Shown here: positions 23,025 through 41,727 of the stretch, piece after piece
How positions within the stretch are numbered: the stretch's first letter is position 1
Layout of the letters: each line of letters opens with the position of its first letter
Assembly: GCA_039096225.1 (NCBI GenBank)
Contig: JBBPEB010000023.1
Span: forward strand, 62,001-126,000
Reading direction: 5' to 3'
DNA: 64,000 bases
Origin: Blastocystis sp. Blastoise
Lineage: Eukaryota; Sar; Bigyra; Opalinata; Blastocystidae
The notes under the pieces: generated by a model
Database searches by the model: none
The model's input: the letters and a program-made list of their open reading frames with translations, nothing else
Told to the model about the DNA's origin: nothing
Program-made: the position numbers and the translations under genes

Positions 23025-23766
23025 AAAAAAGCATAAACTGTGAATTTAATAAGAATTTCCTTTTTAAAAGAGGAAAACAATTCTTCAATTTAAAAACTAG
23101 ATATTCACGATTCTTTTCATTTTTAAACTTGATTCAACTCTTTTTTCAAAATTTTTTTTTTTTTTGTAAAGTTCCTGAATTCCCTTGTATTCATATATAA
23201 TCCATAATGACAATCTCAACCATGTAAAAAATCATTCAATACATAATAAACATTCCATTCTAGGTTCATAATGTCTAAATAATGATTTCTACAATTCCTC
23301 CAATTCAGTCATGAATGATATTCTCAACCAAAAGTAGATGAATGAAGATCATTAAATCAACTCAAATTAGTTCAAATAAATACTATTATTGGTATTAAAA
23401 CACTGAAAATACATTAAATAATACAAACTGAATTATTCATGGTTATTTCATTTCAGATCAAAATAAAATGGATTTAGAAACCATCAAAATTGAAGCAACG
23501 GAATTCAATGAATATTATTCCCTATAGAATGTATGACAGAGATTTTCTCTATTGTTCATGTATTATTTCTTATATGATTGGTTTAATAGTTCTTTGCCTA
23601 TATACTATTATGAAAAACAAGCAAAATCATTCTATTTCTCTATTCTAGAGACATATATAGAACTCTATATATTGTGTTTTCATAAGTAAACAATATTAAG
23701 GTCTTCCACAAAGAATAATTTAGAATGGATTATAAATATTTATTTTATTCAAAACAGTTGTAAATA
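23025..23766. other. Divergent intergenic region
   Basis: Head-to-head spacer between the NELF-B-like gene (minus) and the MATE gene (plus), likely carrying both promoters. Contains a T tract at 23152-23165. No coding signal. Confidence 0.6.
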
Positions 23767-25440
23767 ATGAATAACTCTCCTAGTTCATCAGATCCAATTG
23801 ATTCTTCTGTGATTCCCATTGAAACTGCGGATAAGCAACAAGATATGAAAGATCCACAAGTATCAGAGACTGTTTCTATAGAAATGAAAACCGTAGTTAC
23901 AGCTGAAATGAAAGAAGATGCTTTAGTGAACAAGAACGAATCATTGACTCCATCTACAACTCGAACTACACAGAAAGATTCTGAGAAAAATATAGAGCAA
24001 TCACAAAAATCAAATAAAGGATTGGAACGTGCAAAATTCTTAGGATCAGCTCCTCTTGTGTCAACAGTATGGAAATTAACATATCCTGATTTTATTGCAA
24101 AAATTGTAACTGCTTCTTTTTCATTTGCAGATACTATTTATATAAGTAATTTAGCTGGAGATACAGCAGAAGAGCGTTCTCTTGCACTTGGTTCTGTAAC
24201 TATTTCTCTTCCAATTGAACAAGCTTTACAAATGGGATTAGCACTTCTTTTTGGAAGTGGTTTTTCATCAACTTTAGGTCGATTTCTTGGTGCTCATAAT
24301 AAGAATTCTGCTGAACAAACATTAGGAAATTTATATTTTTTAGATATTTTATGTGGTATTCTCTATCCATTAATTATTATTCCTCTTCTTCCTTATATTC
24401 TTCAATTACTTGGTGCTTCAGAAGAAGCAGGTACTTTAGAAATTGGTAGACAATATATTATGATATATTCTTTAGGTTCTATATTAACAAATTTTATGAT
24501 AGGTAATAATAATTTAATTCGTGCAGAAGGTCAATCTTTATATTCTGCAAGTACTATGATCGTGGGTGGTGTATTTAATATTCTTTTAGATCCAGTATTT
24601 ATTGCTGTATTAAGTCTTGGTGTAAATGGTGCTGCTATCTGTACTTTAGTTGGAAATCTTATTTCTGTGCTATTAGGATTTGCTTATTATGCTTCAAGTA
24701 AAAGTGTAGTGAAATTTCATTGGAATAATCTAAGTCCAAATTGTTCTATAATAAAAGATGGTTTAAGTGTAGGTGTATCTGGTTTTATTATGACTGCTTC
24801 AACATCAATTGTATCTATTGTATTTAATCGATTAATGATCCATTTCTCTCCTTATTCTCCGGATTCTATACAAACAACGGAACTTGTTTCTGTTCTTGGA
24901 GCACTTAGTAAAATATATTATTTCTTCTTTATGCCATTACTCTCTCTTTCTCATGGTATTCTACCTATTTTAGCTTTTTGTAAAGGAGCTAATATTCAAC
25001 AACGATTTATGAACTCATTAAAAGTATGCTTAATTAGTGCTTTTATTGTGAGCTTAATTCTGCTGATTATTGGTGAAAGTTGTGCTGAATTATTAGCGAA
25101 ATTATTTTCTTCTTCTCAAACTTTTATAGATACTTTCTCCTATAGTTTACGATTTATGATTATGCTATCTCCTCTTAGCTCGGTCTTTTTCTCTGTTCTT
25201 CCCGCGCTTCAAGCTACTAAACAAGGATTATTCGCGGGAATCCTAGCTTTCTGTAAAAACTGTTTCTTCCTTATTTTATATGGTATTCTTTTCTGCTATT
25301 GTCGCGGGGATTATTGGGGTATTTTCTATGCATATCCTGTCAGTGATATCACTAATTGTATAATCTCTATAATTGTCTATTTTGTAAAACGAAATACTTT
25401 TGTTGTTTCTCCAATCAAAAAAGAAACTCATTCTTCATAA
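23767..25440 (+). CDS. MATE-family efflux transporter
   Basis: Multidrug and toxic compound extrusion transporter, a cation-coupled exporter of organic substrates, 557 residues in one exon. It is the only large intron-free gene here. Residues 1-95 are a Ser/Thr/Glu-rich cytosolic tail. Then comes the start of a MATE fold: VSTVWKLTYPDFIAKIVTASFSFADTIYIS, continuing with ALQMGLALLFGSGFSSTLGR and, after the first half, NNLIRAEGQS with a GGVFNILLDPVFI helix, as in NorM-type proteins. About twelve hydrophobic segments can be counted, with the second half starting near residue 330. The lack of introns and the bacterial-like NorM pattern would fit lateral transfer, but eukaryotes also have MATE genes. 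The substrate is unknown. Confidence 0.9.
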   Translation: MNNSPSSSDPIDSSVIPIETADKQQDMKDPQVSETVSIEMKTVVTAEMKEDALVNKNESLTPSTTRTTQKDSEKNIEQSQKSNKGLERAKFLGSAPLVSTVWKLTYPDFIAKIVTASFSFADTIYISNLAGDTAEERSLALGSVTISLPIEQALQMGLALLFGSGFSSTLGRFLGAHNKNSAEQTLGNLYFLDILCGILYPLIIIPLLPYILQLLGASEEAGTLEIGRQYIMIYSLGSILTNFMIGNNNLIRAEGQSLYSASTMIVGGVFNILLDPVFIAVLSLGVNGAAICTLVGNLISVLLGFAYYASSKSVVKFHWNNLSPNCSIIKDGLSVGVSGFIMTASTSIVSIVFNRLMIHFSPYSPDSIQTTELVSVLGALSKIYYFFFMPLLSLSHGILPILAFCKGANIQQRFMNSLKVCLISAFIVSLILLIIGESCAELLAKLFSSSQTFIDTFSYSLRFMIMLSPLSSVFFSVLPALQATKQGLFAGILAFCKNCFFLILYGILFCYCRGDYWGIFYAYPVSDITNCIISIIVYFVKRNTFVVSPIKKETHSS

Positions 25441-26781
25441 TATATATATATATTTTGTTTTTTGTTTTTCAAGTATTCATTTTTATCTTTATTTGTTTTT
25501 ATAAATGTATATTCTCTTTTCTATAGTAATGCCATTATTTCTGTATTTTTTATGTTTTTTTAAAATAGAAATGTTTTGTTAATATCATCGATGTAGTATT
25601 ATATTGACATATGATAGTTATACATGAAAAAATGGAGTTATTTGAATATATATTATTAATAAAATATTTAAAGATGTACTATATAATATCTTTAAATAAT
25701 ATTTCAAGTGTTTATATTATGAAAATGCTTATGATTAAAATAGTTGTGAGTTATTCTTTATTCTCAGGAGACTCTTTATATAATGAAATGATTAAAAGTA
25801 CTCTTTTTAATCAAATTAGTGTTTCTCTTCATATTTTCAAATTATTCTTATTTCGCCTTATAACGAAAAAAAATCTATCAGCATAGCTTGCATTTCTAAC
25901 TGTATTGTAAGTAGTTAATTTGTTTCTTTACATATATAAGATAAACATATGTATGTATCTCTATTAAAAAAGTTTTTCTATAAAAAATATTTACTCTGTT
26001 ATGTCAACAAACAGACAAAAGTTGTTAACAAATATAGAGTCTATCTTCATGCCATTCATATTATGGGTTAACTCTGTTCTCTATAATTGTTTCATCAATT
26101 TTATCAATTAGTTCTTTTTAGATATTAATTTTTTATTCACTGTCATTCATTTATCCTTAATTTAATCATAGATACTTTTCTACGATAATATCACTGTGCA
26201 AATAGCTTAATAATGAATAAGATATTTCTTTGTTTTTATTCTCTTTCAAAAAATGATTTTATCCATAAAATCAAAATTATTCAGATCTTGTTAATCATGT
26301 AAAAGACAACGACCACACATAAAATGAAAATCTAAAGCCATGACATTCTATATCATTCAAATTTCATCTTTCTTGTTGACTAATACATCATATATATCTT
26401 TCTGTCATTTCATGTTTGCAGAATCATAGATATATTAATCCATAATGTTATGACATACAATAAACAGTCCACGATTCATCAAGAAATACCATAGTGTTTA
26501 ATAATTATTTTTTATTTTATCATTGTTAAGTATATAATATATCATAATTTATGTTTCATTTCTATTCAATAAAGGAAATCAAAAAAATAAGAAATGTAAC
26601 TTTTATTTTTGAGTTATTTCTGGAAAAACACCTTAAATAACTTTTTATCCATAAAAACACTCTGATTTCTCTTCTTGAACATGTTTGACTTTTTTATTCA
26701 GTTATTTAATAAAGAGAAGTATGCTTTTAAATTTAATTGAGTTTTTATTATTAATAGTCTCTGCTGTTTATAGTTAAGTCA
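25441..26781. other. Intergenic region, no gene seen
   Basis: About 1.3 kb of AT-rich sequence. The frame at 25611-25886 has no domain and is Ile/Leu/Lys-rich as expected by chance. Confidence 0.6.
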
Positions 26782-26988
26782 ATGGTGTCTCCTCAAAGGA
26801 AATCATCTGAAATTTCTGAAATTTCTGAAATTTTAAACGGAATCAAGATGGATATTATACGTCTGATCGATACATTGGATAAAATCCCATGTTCTTCAGG
26901 TGAAACAAAAAGTATTCTAAATGGGATGCGCGAAGAACTTTATAGATTAGATCCGAGAAGATATCCAGCTCAATGTAAAAAAGAATGA
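26782..26988 (+). CDS. Small hypothetical protein, overlaps next ORF by ATGA
   Basis: 68 residues starting MVSPQRKSSEISEISEI, predicted mostly helical and charged; no family recognised. Composition (RRYPAQCKKE at the end) is less biased than random frames here, which supports coding. Its stop TGA shares bases with the ATG of the next ORF. Alternatively, the last third is an intron: GT after TCTTCAG to the AG of GATAG would join it in frame to the next ORF. Confidence 0.45.
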   Translation: MVSPQRKSSEISEISEILNGIKMDIIRLIDTLDKIPCSSGETKSILNGMREELYRLDPRRYPAQCKKE

Positions 26989-27251
26989 TAGATATTATCA
27001 ACGATATCACACAATTGTGTAAAGTAAATATTGAATATTGTGAAAATCACAGTAGTTTTTTTGGTGTATCAACATTTGCTGGTGTTGCTACTCTTTTTAT
27101 AAAATTCTCTCTTGGTGCTATTGCTACTCCAATTATGCTTGTAGGAACTGCATGCTACACCGTATCTCGAGATAGCTATGAAGATGCTAAAAAACAAGCA
27201 AGAGTTATTTATTCACACTTGACACAAATCCAGGTTGATTCAGATAAATAA
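26985..27251 (+). CDS. Small membrane-associated hypothetical protein
   Basis: 88 residues with a central hydrophobic stretch (FAGVATLFIKFSLGAIATPI, then MLVGTACYTV) long enough for one or two membrane helices, flanked by charged ends. Family not recognised. It either starts at the ATG at 26985 or is the second exon of the preceding ORF; in the spliced model the join falls in phase at the GAT codon. Confidence 0.45.
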   Translation: MIDIINDITQLCKVNIEYCENHSSFFGVSTFAGVATLFIKFSLGAIATPIMLVGTACYTVSRDSYEDAKKQARVIYSHLTQIQVDSDK

Positions 27252-27900
27252 ATTTCAAAACAGTGTATATTTATTCTTTCTAATCTATTTCTTGTATATA
27301 TATATTATTATTTTTATAATTAAAGTCATAACGTAAATATATACTAATTCATTTTCTATTCTATCTATATATAACATATTAAAATATAAAAATGAATAAA
27401 ATTAGTTTAGTTTAAAAAAAAATATTTTAATTCTTTAAAAAAAGAATTCATATAAATATTTTGTTGATGAAAATAAAAAGATAATTTTATATTACATAAT
27501 GACTATAATTAAAAACGTAATTCAATATCCTTTGAGACTATATATTAAAAAAGCAAGAATAAGATTAAAGAAAATAAATAAGAGTTCCCCTAAATATCTT
27601 AAATAATCTATATTTAATGAATATATGATATCAAAATACCTGATGATCATCCATATAAAAAAATAATTCTTCATAAAAATGTTGATATTGAGTATGAATT
27701 GAATGATGGTCATTCTGTATATCTAATGAATATCTATTAGCATAATAAATCATAAATTTAAGCATGAAAAAGAAAGAAAAGAAAAAAATAAACTGAATTC
27801 ATTTTCATTTCAAAAAAGAGAGAGAAAGAGAAAGAGAAACAGAATTCAAAGGAAAATTTAAAATAAATTAAAAAATCTATAAATACATATACTACATTTG
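27252..27900. other. Intergenic region
   Basis: 5' flank of the PEP-utilising enzyme gene, with A tracts and a GAGAGAAAGAGAAA purine run at about 27820-27840. The minus-strand frame at 27522-27713 looks like chance. Confidence 0.6.
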
Positions 27901-31102
<3,202 letters not shown>

Positions 31103-31461
31103 GTTTCAATTGAGTTACAATAAATTAATTATTGTTTTTAATATCATAGATATTTTTTATAAAAGATTTCTTGTTTTAAAAAATATTTTTTATCCTGTTA
31201 TTATTATGGAATTAGAAATAGAAAAGAAAATTATCGTTTTGCTTTTAATTTTATTTTATTTTTTTGATCTAAAAGAAGTATAGAATATGTTATAGATAGA
31301 TAATAAAGTAGAAAATAGTTGAAATAAAATAATAATAAAAAAATAATAAAAAATGAGAATAAAAATAAATAAATATAATGAAAATAAATTCTTTTTTCTT
31401 TTTTCAATAACTATCTATTAATTCTTTTTTTTTCTTTTTAAAAATCTTAATAAATATATTA
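31103..31461. other. Intergenic region
   Basis: Tandem same-strand spacer with A and T tracts; no gene seen. Confidence 0.6.
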
Positions 31462-33483
<2,022 letters not shown>

Positions 33484-33990
33484 TAGAATTATATATATAT
33501 ATATATATATATATTTTCATTATTCATTATTATATAAATCTATTTCATTTCAATATATTATATTTATAGTTTTTATAATGTACTATAGTAATAATATTAT
33601 AATATATATTGTTTTTTGTTTATTTAACTATTCAAAATATTATAGACATAATCATTATTCTTTTAATATTCATTGAATAATATATAAATGACTTATTACA
33701 CGTTAAACTATATAAATTTAAAACAAGTAGTTTACCTTCTTTAGTTATGTATATTAAAATTGGCATGATTACAATTGATTTCACACTTAATGTGAATATT
33801 TTTATGTATTTAAAATGACTATGAAGTATATATAGAATAGTTTATAAGAGAAATCTCTGTAGATTCTACACTCAAAAATATTATTAGTAGTATACAATAC
33901 AAGGAAAACTATATATTAAATTGACAAACAAACAACGTCAAAACGACTTAATACTTATATATATATTTATTAAAAAATATATAAAAAAAT
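33484..33990. other. Convergent intergenic region
   Basis: Shared 3' flank of the AAA gene (plus) and the PAXBP1-like gene (minus). (TA)n at about 33490-33514; the remainder is featureless AT-rich DNA. Confidence 0.6.
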
Positions 33991-35039
33991 TTATTCTTCG
34001 AAGTGTTTGCATGTATTTAGAATTCCTTTGAAGTTGTCCACGTGACAAGGAGGAGGTGTCATCGACTTCCAATAAGAAGGAATTAACGATAAAATCTATA
34101 TATTAATGAATAGTTATAGAAACTAGTTATATATAAAGTATTGATGTATGAATAGATATATATACATAATTGCAAAACATTTTTCCTCTTGGTTTATATA
34201 TATCATTTAATATATATATTTTGAGACTTCTCTGAAGTTTGTCAGTTAATGGAGAAATTAAAAACATCATTTGATCATCTGTAAATATATCTTTAAATTT
34301 TAATATAACTGTTATTAATTGTATAGCTTGTGAATAATGTCGTTCAATAATTTCTTCTTCAGTGATATCCGTACAACGAGACACAAAAACATTAATATCA
34401 TTTACAAATAATTGTAAACGTAAATAAATACATAAAAATAAATCCTATTTATAAAAAATAATAATAATGAATATATATATATATATATATACTTTAGAAA
34501 TAGCTTCAGAAATATTTTCAGCGATTAATGTATTTAATAGATTTAAAATTGAGTCTGTTTGAGCAGATATGAAGGGATTATACATATATGTAATATCATC
34601 TTTAATATAAGGAATAATAAGTATTTTAAATAACTCAGGAATAATTTGTTTATCTTCTTCAATAGGTGTATTTTCAATATATAATTTCAATTGATTCATA
34701 AATTCCATATCTTTTAATTCTGTTTGTGAAATATCCGCGGGGAGAATCCCCAGAGGATCATAATGTGATATATCAATAGAAAGAAGTGGTAATAGAAATG
34801 AAGGAAGTGATTGAGCAATATAAAGTGTTTTATAACTATAATAATAATAAGTATAATAAACACAACGAACATGATTATATATATATATATATATATATAC
34901 TCTTCAGGGTATTGATTACGAAGTGTTTTGAAATAATTTAAGATTTGTTCATAATCGCTGAATTGTTCTGAAACGTCTTCTAAGACTGAATCTAACGTTG
35001 AAAAATGATCTTCTATATAATAATAATAATAATAAAGAT

Positions 35040-35120
<81 letters not shown>

Positions 35121-37264
35121 CATAAAATAATAATTTTACCTATTTTTGATATTAAAAGAGAGTATGTTTGTTCATTATTTATAAATAAAGTTTCAAAAAG
35201 TGACAAATAATCGCGAATCTTTATTGTTAATACTTCATTTCCAATGGAATTTACCTTCTTTTGACGATATACTGTATCTAAATAATCGCGGTTATTTGGA
35301 TTTCTCAATTGTTTTCCATCTTTTGTATAATATAATTCGCTCTTAAAGAAAACTCCTAAGGAAGTCTGCAACTCTGTTGGGGAGGGATATATATAATCAG
35401 GACCTTAAAAATAAGGGATATATATGTATGTATAATGATTATAATCCATAAAAAATGTATAGATATGCTAGTAAAAATAATTATAATAATATATATAGAT
35501 ATACTTTCTCTTGTAATAAGAGCTTGCTTGGATTTTAATAGATTCACATCATCCTCATTTTTTAAGTTCATTTCAGTCAGGAATTCAGCATCATATTGTT
35601 TCTTTAATTGAGAAATACCATTAAAAGCTTGAAGAATTGTGGGTCTTTTCTTTGTATAACAATGACTGAATGCTTGTATATATTGTTGTAACTCTTGTGT
35701 ATATATATATTCTTCATTAATTTGCACAATATCTTTTTCAATCGTTTGTTCCGATATATTTAATTGCTCCAAATCATTCTCTAAACGACGAATATCGCGG
35801 GAATTATTATCATATATATTTTGATTTGTAACTAAATTCTTTCTTAATTTATTCATAATCTTCTCATAAGACACCATCGTTGGTATAGTCTCCTCTTCTA
35901 TATATAATAATAAACGTAATAAAGATATAATAATAAACATAATAAACATAATAAAGATAATTAAGATATAATAAAGATAAAAAACATAATATAATAATAT
36001 ACGTTGTCTAGATTGATTATTATTATTATTGTAATTATTATTATTATTAGCAGGAATAAATACAGCTCCTCTTCCTCTTTCTATCATTTGTTTCTCGAAT
36101 TTATTTAATGAGAATTCATCGCTGTCACTCGAAACATCTTCCTGTGGAAGAAGGGGAGGTGAAGAAGGAATAACTCTCTCAGGTAGGGATTCATTATCTA
36201 TTGTTATTAGTATATATATAAATATAATGAAAATATTCGTATCATAGAAAACAATTATAAAAAATAATAATATTAAAATAATAGAACAATATAATATATA
36301 TATATACCATTACTATTTTCATCTTCTATATTCATATTATTTGTATTATTATGAATAGCAGTAGTAAAATGAATAATATCTTTATTTTTAGGTTCATATT
36401 CATCACTTTCAGAACTACTTAAATCATCATATCTATTTAAAAGATCTTTTCGAAGACTTATATAATCTTGATTCGATTGTAAACCATCTTCAGCATTTTC
36501 ATCCTCTTTCAGCTGAGCTTGAGACGCCTGAATCTGGCGTCGATACGCTTTAGTTTGTTCAATCTCTTCTTTAGAAGGGAATCGAGGATCTCCTTCTCCT
36601 TCTCCTTCTTTTTCTATCTCCATATCATCAGTAATCGCGATAATCTCATCTTCGGGAGGATTCTCCTCAAACTGTCTTCTTTTCTCATCAAGGATATCTT
36701 TTATATAGGATTGATGTATATTTGGCTTGATTGTAGGACGTTTTGGCTGATCCATCTGAATACCACCAGACTATAATATACAAATAATAGTAACTAGAAA
36801 ACAACTATAATTTAGAAAATATATATATTTTAGAATAACAAAAAAATTTAATTCTGAATATTAAACTGATTTGCTTAATATCATAATATTAAACTTAGTA
36901 TCTATATACAATCTTCTTCTTGTCTCTATAAAAAGAAATAGAAAAATAATAATAGTGTCAAAAAAAATAGAATATATTGATAAATTAAATAATAATGTAG
37001 ATACCTTTCAATTCGAGATTTGAAATGACGACTCTCTTTAGTCTTTTTATCAATAAAATTTGTATCGGCCTACATAAATTACGTTTTAAAATTGATTATT
37101 CAATATACATCTTCTTCAAAGGCAAGTGCTTGAATGGGCTCTGATAATTTTGACTTTTTAGTTGTAGGTGTAGGAAGAATGATGTCTGGTTCTTCATCAC
37201 TTTCTTCTTTTTTGTGTAATACTTCTTTTGGACGAAACCCTTTTCTTTTCTTAAACTGATTCAT
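33991..37264 (-). CDS. PAXBP1: PAXBP1/GCFC-domain protein
   Basis: Homologue of the GC-rich sequence DNA-binding factor / PAXBP1 family, nuclear proteins linked to spliceosome disassembly and chromatin. The start ATG at 37264 gives MNQFKKRKGFRPKEVLHKKE, a basic/acidic N-terminus, then ALAFEEDADTNFIDKKTKES. A charged region at 36310-36770 contains DPRFPSKEEIEQTKAYRRQI and SSSESDEYEPKNKDI. A coiled coil follows (35510-35900: IRRLENDLEQLNISEQ, TQELQQYIQAFSHCY), then the GCFC domain (34730-35400), where TELQTSLGVFFKSEL, IAQSLPSFLLPLL and DISHYDPLGILPAD fit the family pattern. The stop TAA is at 33991-33993 after KHFEE. Intron (AAT)n runs lie at 35023-35120. TFIP11 shares the GCFC domain but would have a G-patch, which I do not see. 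Confidence 0.72.
35023..35120. repeat. (AAT)n microsatellite in PAXBP1-like intron
   Basis: Nearly pure AAT run, broken once by AAAGATATT, filling an intron of the minus-strand gene. Confidence 0.9.
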
Positions 37265-37871
37265 AGTGGACTAACAATTCAATTAGACTTCAATAAGATG
37301 AATTTTATTTTAAATATTATTTCTTTAAAAAACCGTGTTTTTTTGAAAATGTTCTGGTATTTTTAGAAAATAATTAGTTTTTGATTTATTGTTTGTTTAT
37401 TTTATGTTACGATACAATAGATATTTCAATAATATATAATTGATCATCTATAAAATTAAGTATTATAATGGAATACTATAAATGAATAATAAACATACAT
37501 TATATGGTTTTCATCATTTTTTATTCACTATCAAGTAGCTAAATGCTCTTTTTTAAATAATCTAATGATAGTATATATTTTAGGAAAATAAATTATCTTA
37601 TCATGAAAAGAAAACTCAGCCAATTTTAGAATATACCATATTAGTTTGTTTGAATCACTTCTAATTAATTCTTTTATTCAAATGGTTGAAATATATATAA
37701 AAACTTTCAGGATTCTCATTATAAAAGCAAGAAATAGTTCATAGATTGAGAAACGAATAGTAAATTGTAATTAATTGTACTTTTATAAATAGACTCGATG
37801 CAATATGATTAAAAAGAGAAAATTTAGAAAAAAAAATATAAATAGAGTAATAATAGAGTTCAAGAAAAAGT
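37265..37871. other. Intergenic region
   Basis: Between PAXBP1-like (5' side) and CENP-H (3' side), both minus. No gene or structured RNA seen. Confidence 0.6.
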
Positions 37872-39174
37872 TTAATATTGTTGAGATTGTGTTTGTTCAA
37901 AGGATTGATTAATCGATTGACTTTTATCTGTAGATAATTGACTTGATTGAAATTCTTCTTCAGGAACACCGGGTTGAGTGTCCAAACATAATACATATCG
38001 TTTCAATTTCTCATCTTTTGACCAATTCACAGTAGAGCTACCAATTATATTCATAAATATATTTCGTAATATTGTGTTTTCCTCTGTTTTTTTATTTATT
38101 TTTTGTAATAATCTATAATATATGTATAGTGACTTATATATAAAAAGGAGATAGAAATTAATTAAAATAATACGTTTCTTTTTGTTGTTGATGACTTGTT
38201 GTTGTTTGTATATTATGAAGAGAATAATTGATTGCCTATATATTATTATTATTATTATTATAATAAATAAAGGATAGAAACAATAATAGTAAATATTAAT
38301 ATATATATATACAGTTATAGAGGTCATTAATTCTTGATTTTCATGTATATATTGATGATTTTGATTGGATAATTCGTTATTATTATTAATAATATTTGTG
38401 TATTCATTTGATAAAGATAATAAAGTCTCTTCTAACTGTAATTTTCTTTGCAACAATATCTATATATAGATGTATAATGAATGTATTTGAAAGAAACTAT
38501 ATACATAAATAATATATAATATATACATAAATCTCTTCTTCAAGTGGGGTTCTTGTCGATTTCTCTTGAATATATCGTGAAATCTAAGGTAAAAAAAATA
38601 ATTAAAAAAAATACAAATAATACAAATAAATGAAAGTAATTTCTTTACATGAGAATTAACAAGGGTATTTGCTATATTTTTCACTTGCTCTATTTCTTTA
38701 GTTGAATCTAGAACTTGTTCTTCGTATGTCTGAATAATATCTTCAAGATTCTCTACTGATTGGTCTATATGGATCAATTAACATTAAATTTGAATAAAAG
38801 AAAACTTTTTTTGGTATATTAAATAGAATACCCTTCCTTTCCATATATATTTGTCTTGTATTTTCAATTTCATAATCATTTAACTGTGCTTCTAACCATT
38901 CTTTTTTTTGAGCTTGTTTTTTGAACTCCTATATATTCATTTTATTATGATAACTTGCTATTTATATAAATAAATAAAATTACAAAAAGTATATTGTTAT
39001 TTGTTTTGGGTAAAGCAGGAAATTGAAGAGCCGTCTACAGAAGATGATATATTTCATGGACTATTCATCATATACGTTTTTTATCTTATTGCAAATATCA
39101 TTTATTTGATTATAGGATATAGAATTCTTGATACAATGACGATTATGTATTTAAATGAAGCATACATTTTGCAT
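37872..39174 (-). CDS. CENPH: CENP-H-like kinetochore protein
   Basis: Coiled-coil protein whose C-terminus matches CENP-H, a subunit of the inner-kinetochore CCAN. The last exon reads ILRNIFMNIIGSSTVNWSKD followed by EKLKRYVLCL, the CENP-H pattern of a helix, a Gly-Ser-x-VNW turn and a final helix. A Ser/Gln-rich tail follows to the stop at 37872-37874. Upstream exons are coiled coil: LEETLLSLSNEYTNI, VENLEDIIQTYEEQVLD and KKQAQKKEWLEAQLN. The N-terminal exons were inferred by phase: ATG at 39174 (MQN), then NSISYNQINDICNKIKN, then TALQFPALPKTNNNILF, each bounded by GT-AG. The first of these acceptors is AAG rather than TAG, so that join is the least certain. Length is similar to family members (about 250 residues). 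Confidence 0.65.
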
Positions 39175-39439
39175 TTTTGATAAGTAGACAAAATAAAGTA
39201 TTGTTTAAAAATAAAATAATGAGAAATCTATTGCTGATAAGGATAAATACAATAAATTAAAAATTTGAAAACTAAGAAACTATTGACCCCACGTATAGAC
39301 GAGAGTAGTCGTGGAGATTTCGTAATTATGACTAGAAAAAAATATCATTTCTTCGAAAAAGTTTAAATAATAATATCGATTTTTTCTTTTTCAAATTAAG
39401 TTTTTATATTAATTATCATAGATAAAGTATACTAAAGCG
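39175..39439. other. Divergent promoter region with GC-richer hairpin
   Basis: Spacer between CENP-H (minus) and GCN5 (plus). At 39289-39315 CCACG and CGTGG bracket a second ACGA/TCGT pair, a small inverted repeat that is GC-rich for this DNA. It could be a regulatory site; function unknown. Confidence 0.4.
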
Positions 39440-41201
<1,762 letters not shown>

Positions 41202-41727
41202 TATATATATATATATAATATATATATTATTTTTTTTATTCTTTTCAATTTTTATTCTATACATTTTTGTATTGGCTCAATTGTTTTTTTTTCTGATATT
41301 TTCTGCTTTATGTTATATATATTTGTTTCAAAATACTGTTTTTTTAATGAATTCTATGTTTGTAATTGCTTGTAAAATTTAATATCTATTTAAACATTAT
41401 ATTTTTTTATGCTTTAATCATTTTTCTATAAGAAGACGAGAAACTGAATAATATAAAAGTTATTATTATATTAATTTGTCAATTATTTTGATTTTTAAAA
41501 TAGTATTCACATAAAAAGTATTTAAATAATAAAAAACAAATTGAGTTATTATATATAAACAAGAAAGATTAGTAAATATTGTAAATAAATAAATAAATAA
41601 AAATACACAATAGACAATATAATAATAATTTTTTATGACAAATATTCCATAATATTTTTTTTGAACTAGAATTGGCAGAATAAGATAATTTTATATAATT
41701 AATTATATATAGATATTCTTTTATTGA
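41202..41727. other. Convergent intergenic region
   Basis: 3' flanks of GCN5 (plus) and the SFT2-like gene (minus); T tracts and no coding signal. Confidence 0.6.

Noticed and set aside
25611-25886. 91-codon plus-strand ORF downstream of the MATE gene
   Set aside because: No recognised motif, composition like random AT-rich frames, and no splice signals tying it to a gene.
39285-39345. Possible tRNA or structured RNA
   Set aside because: Only a short nested inverted repeat; no cloverleaf with D and T arms or CCA-side acceptor stem can be drawn.
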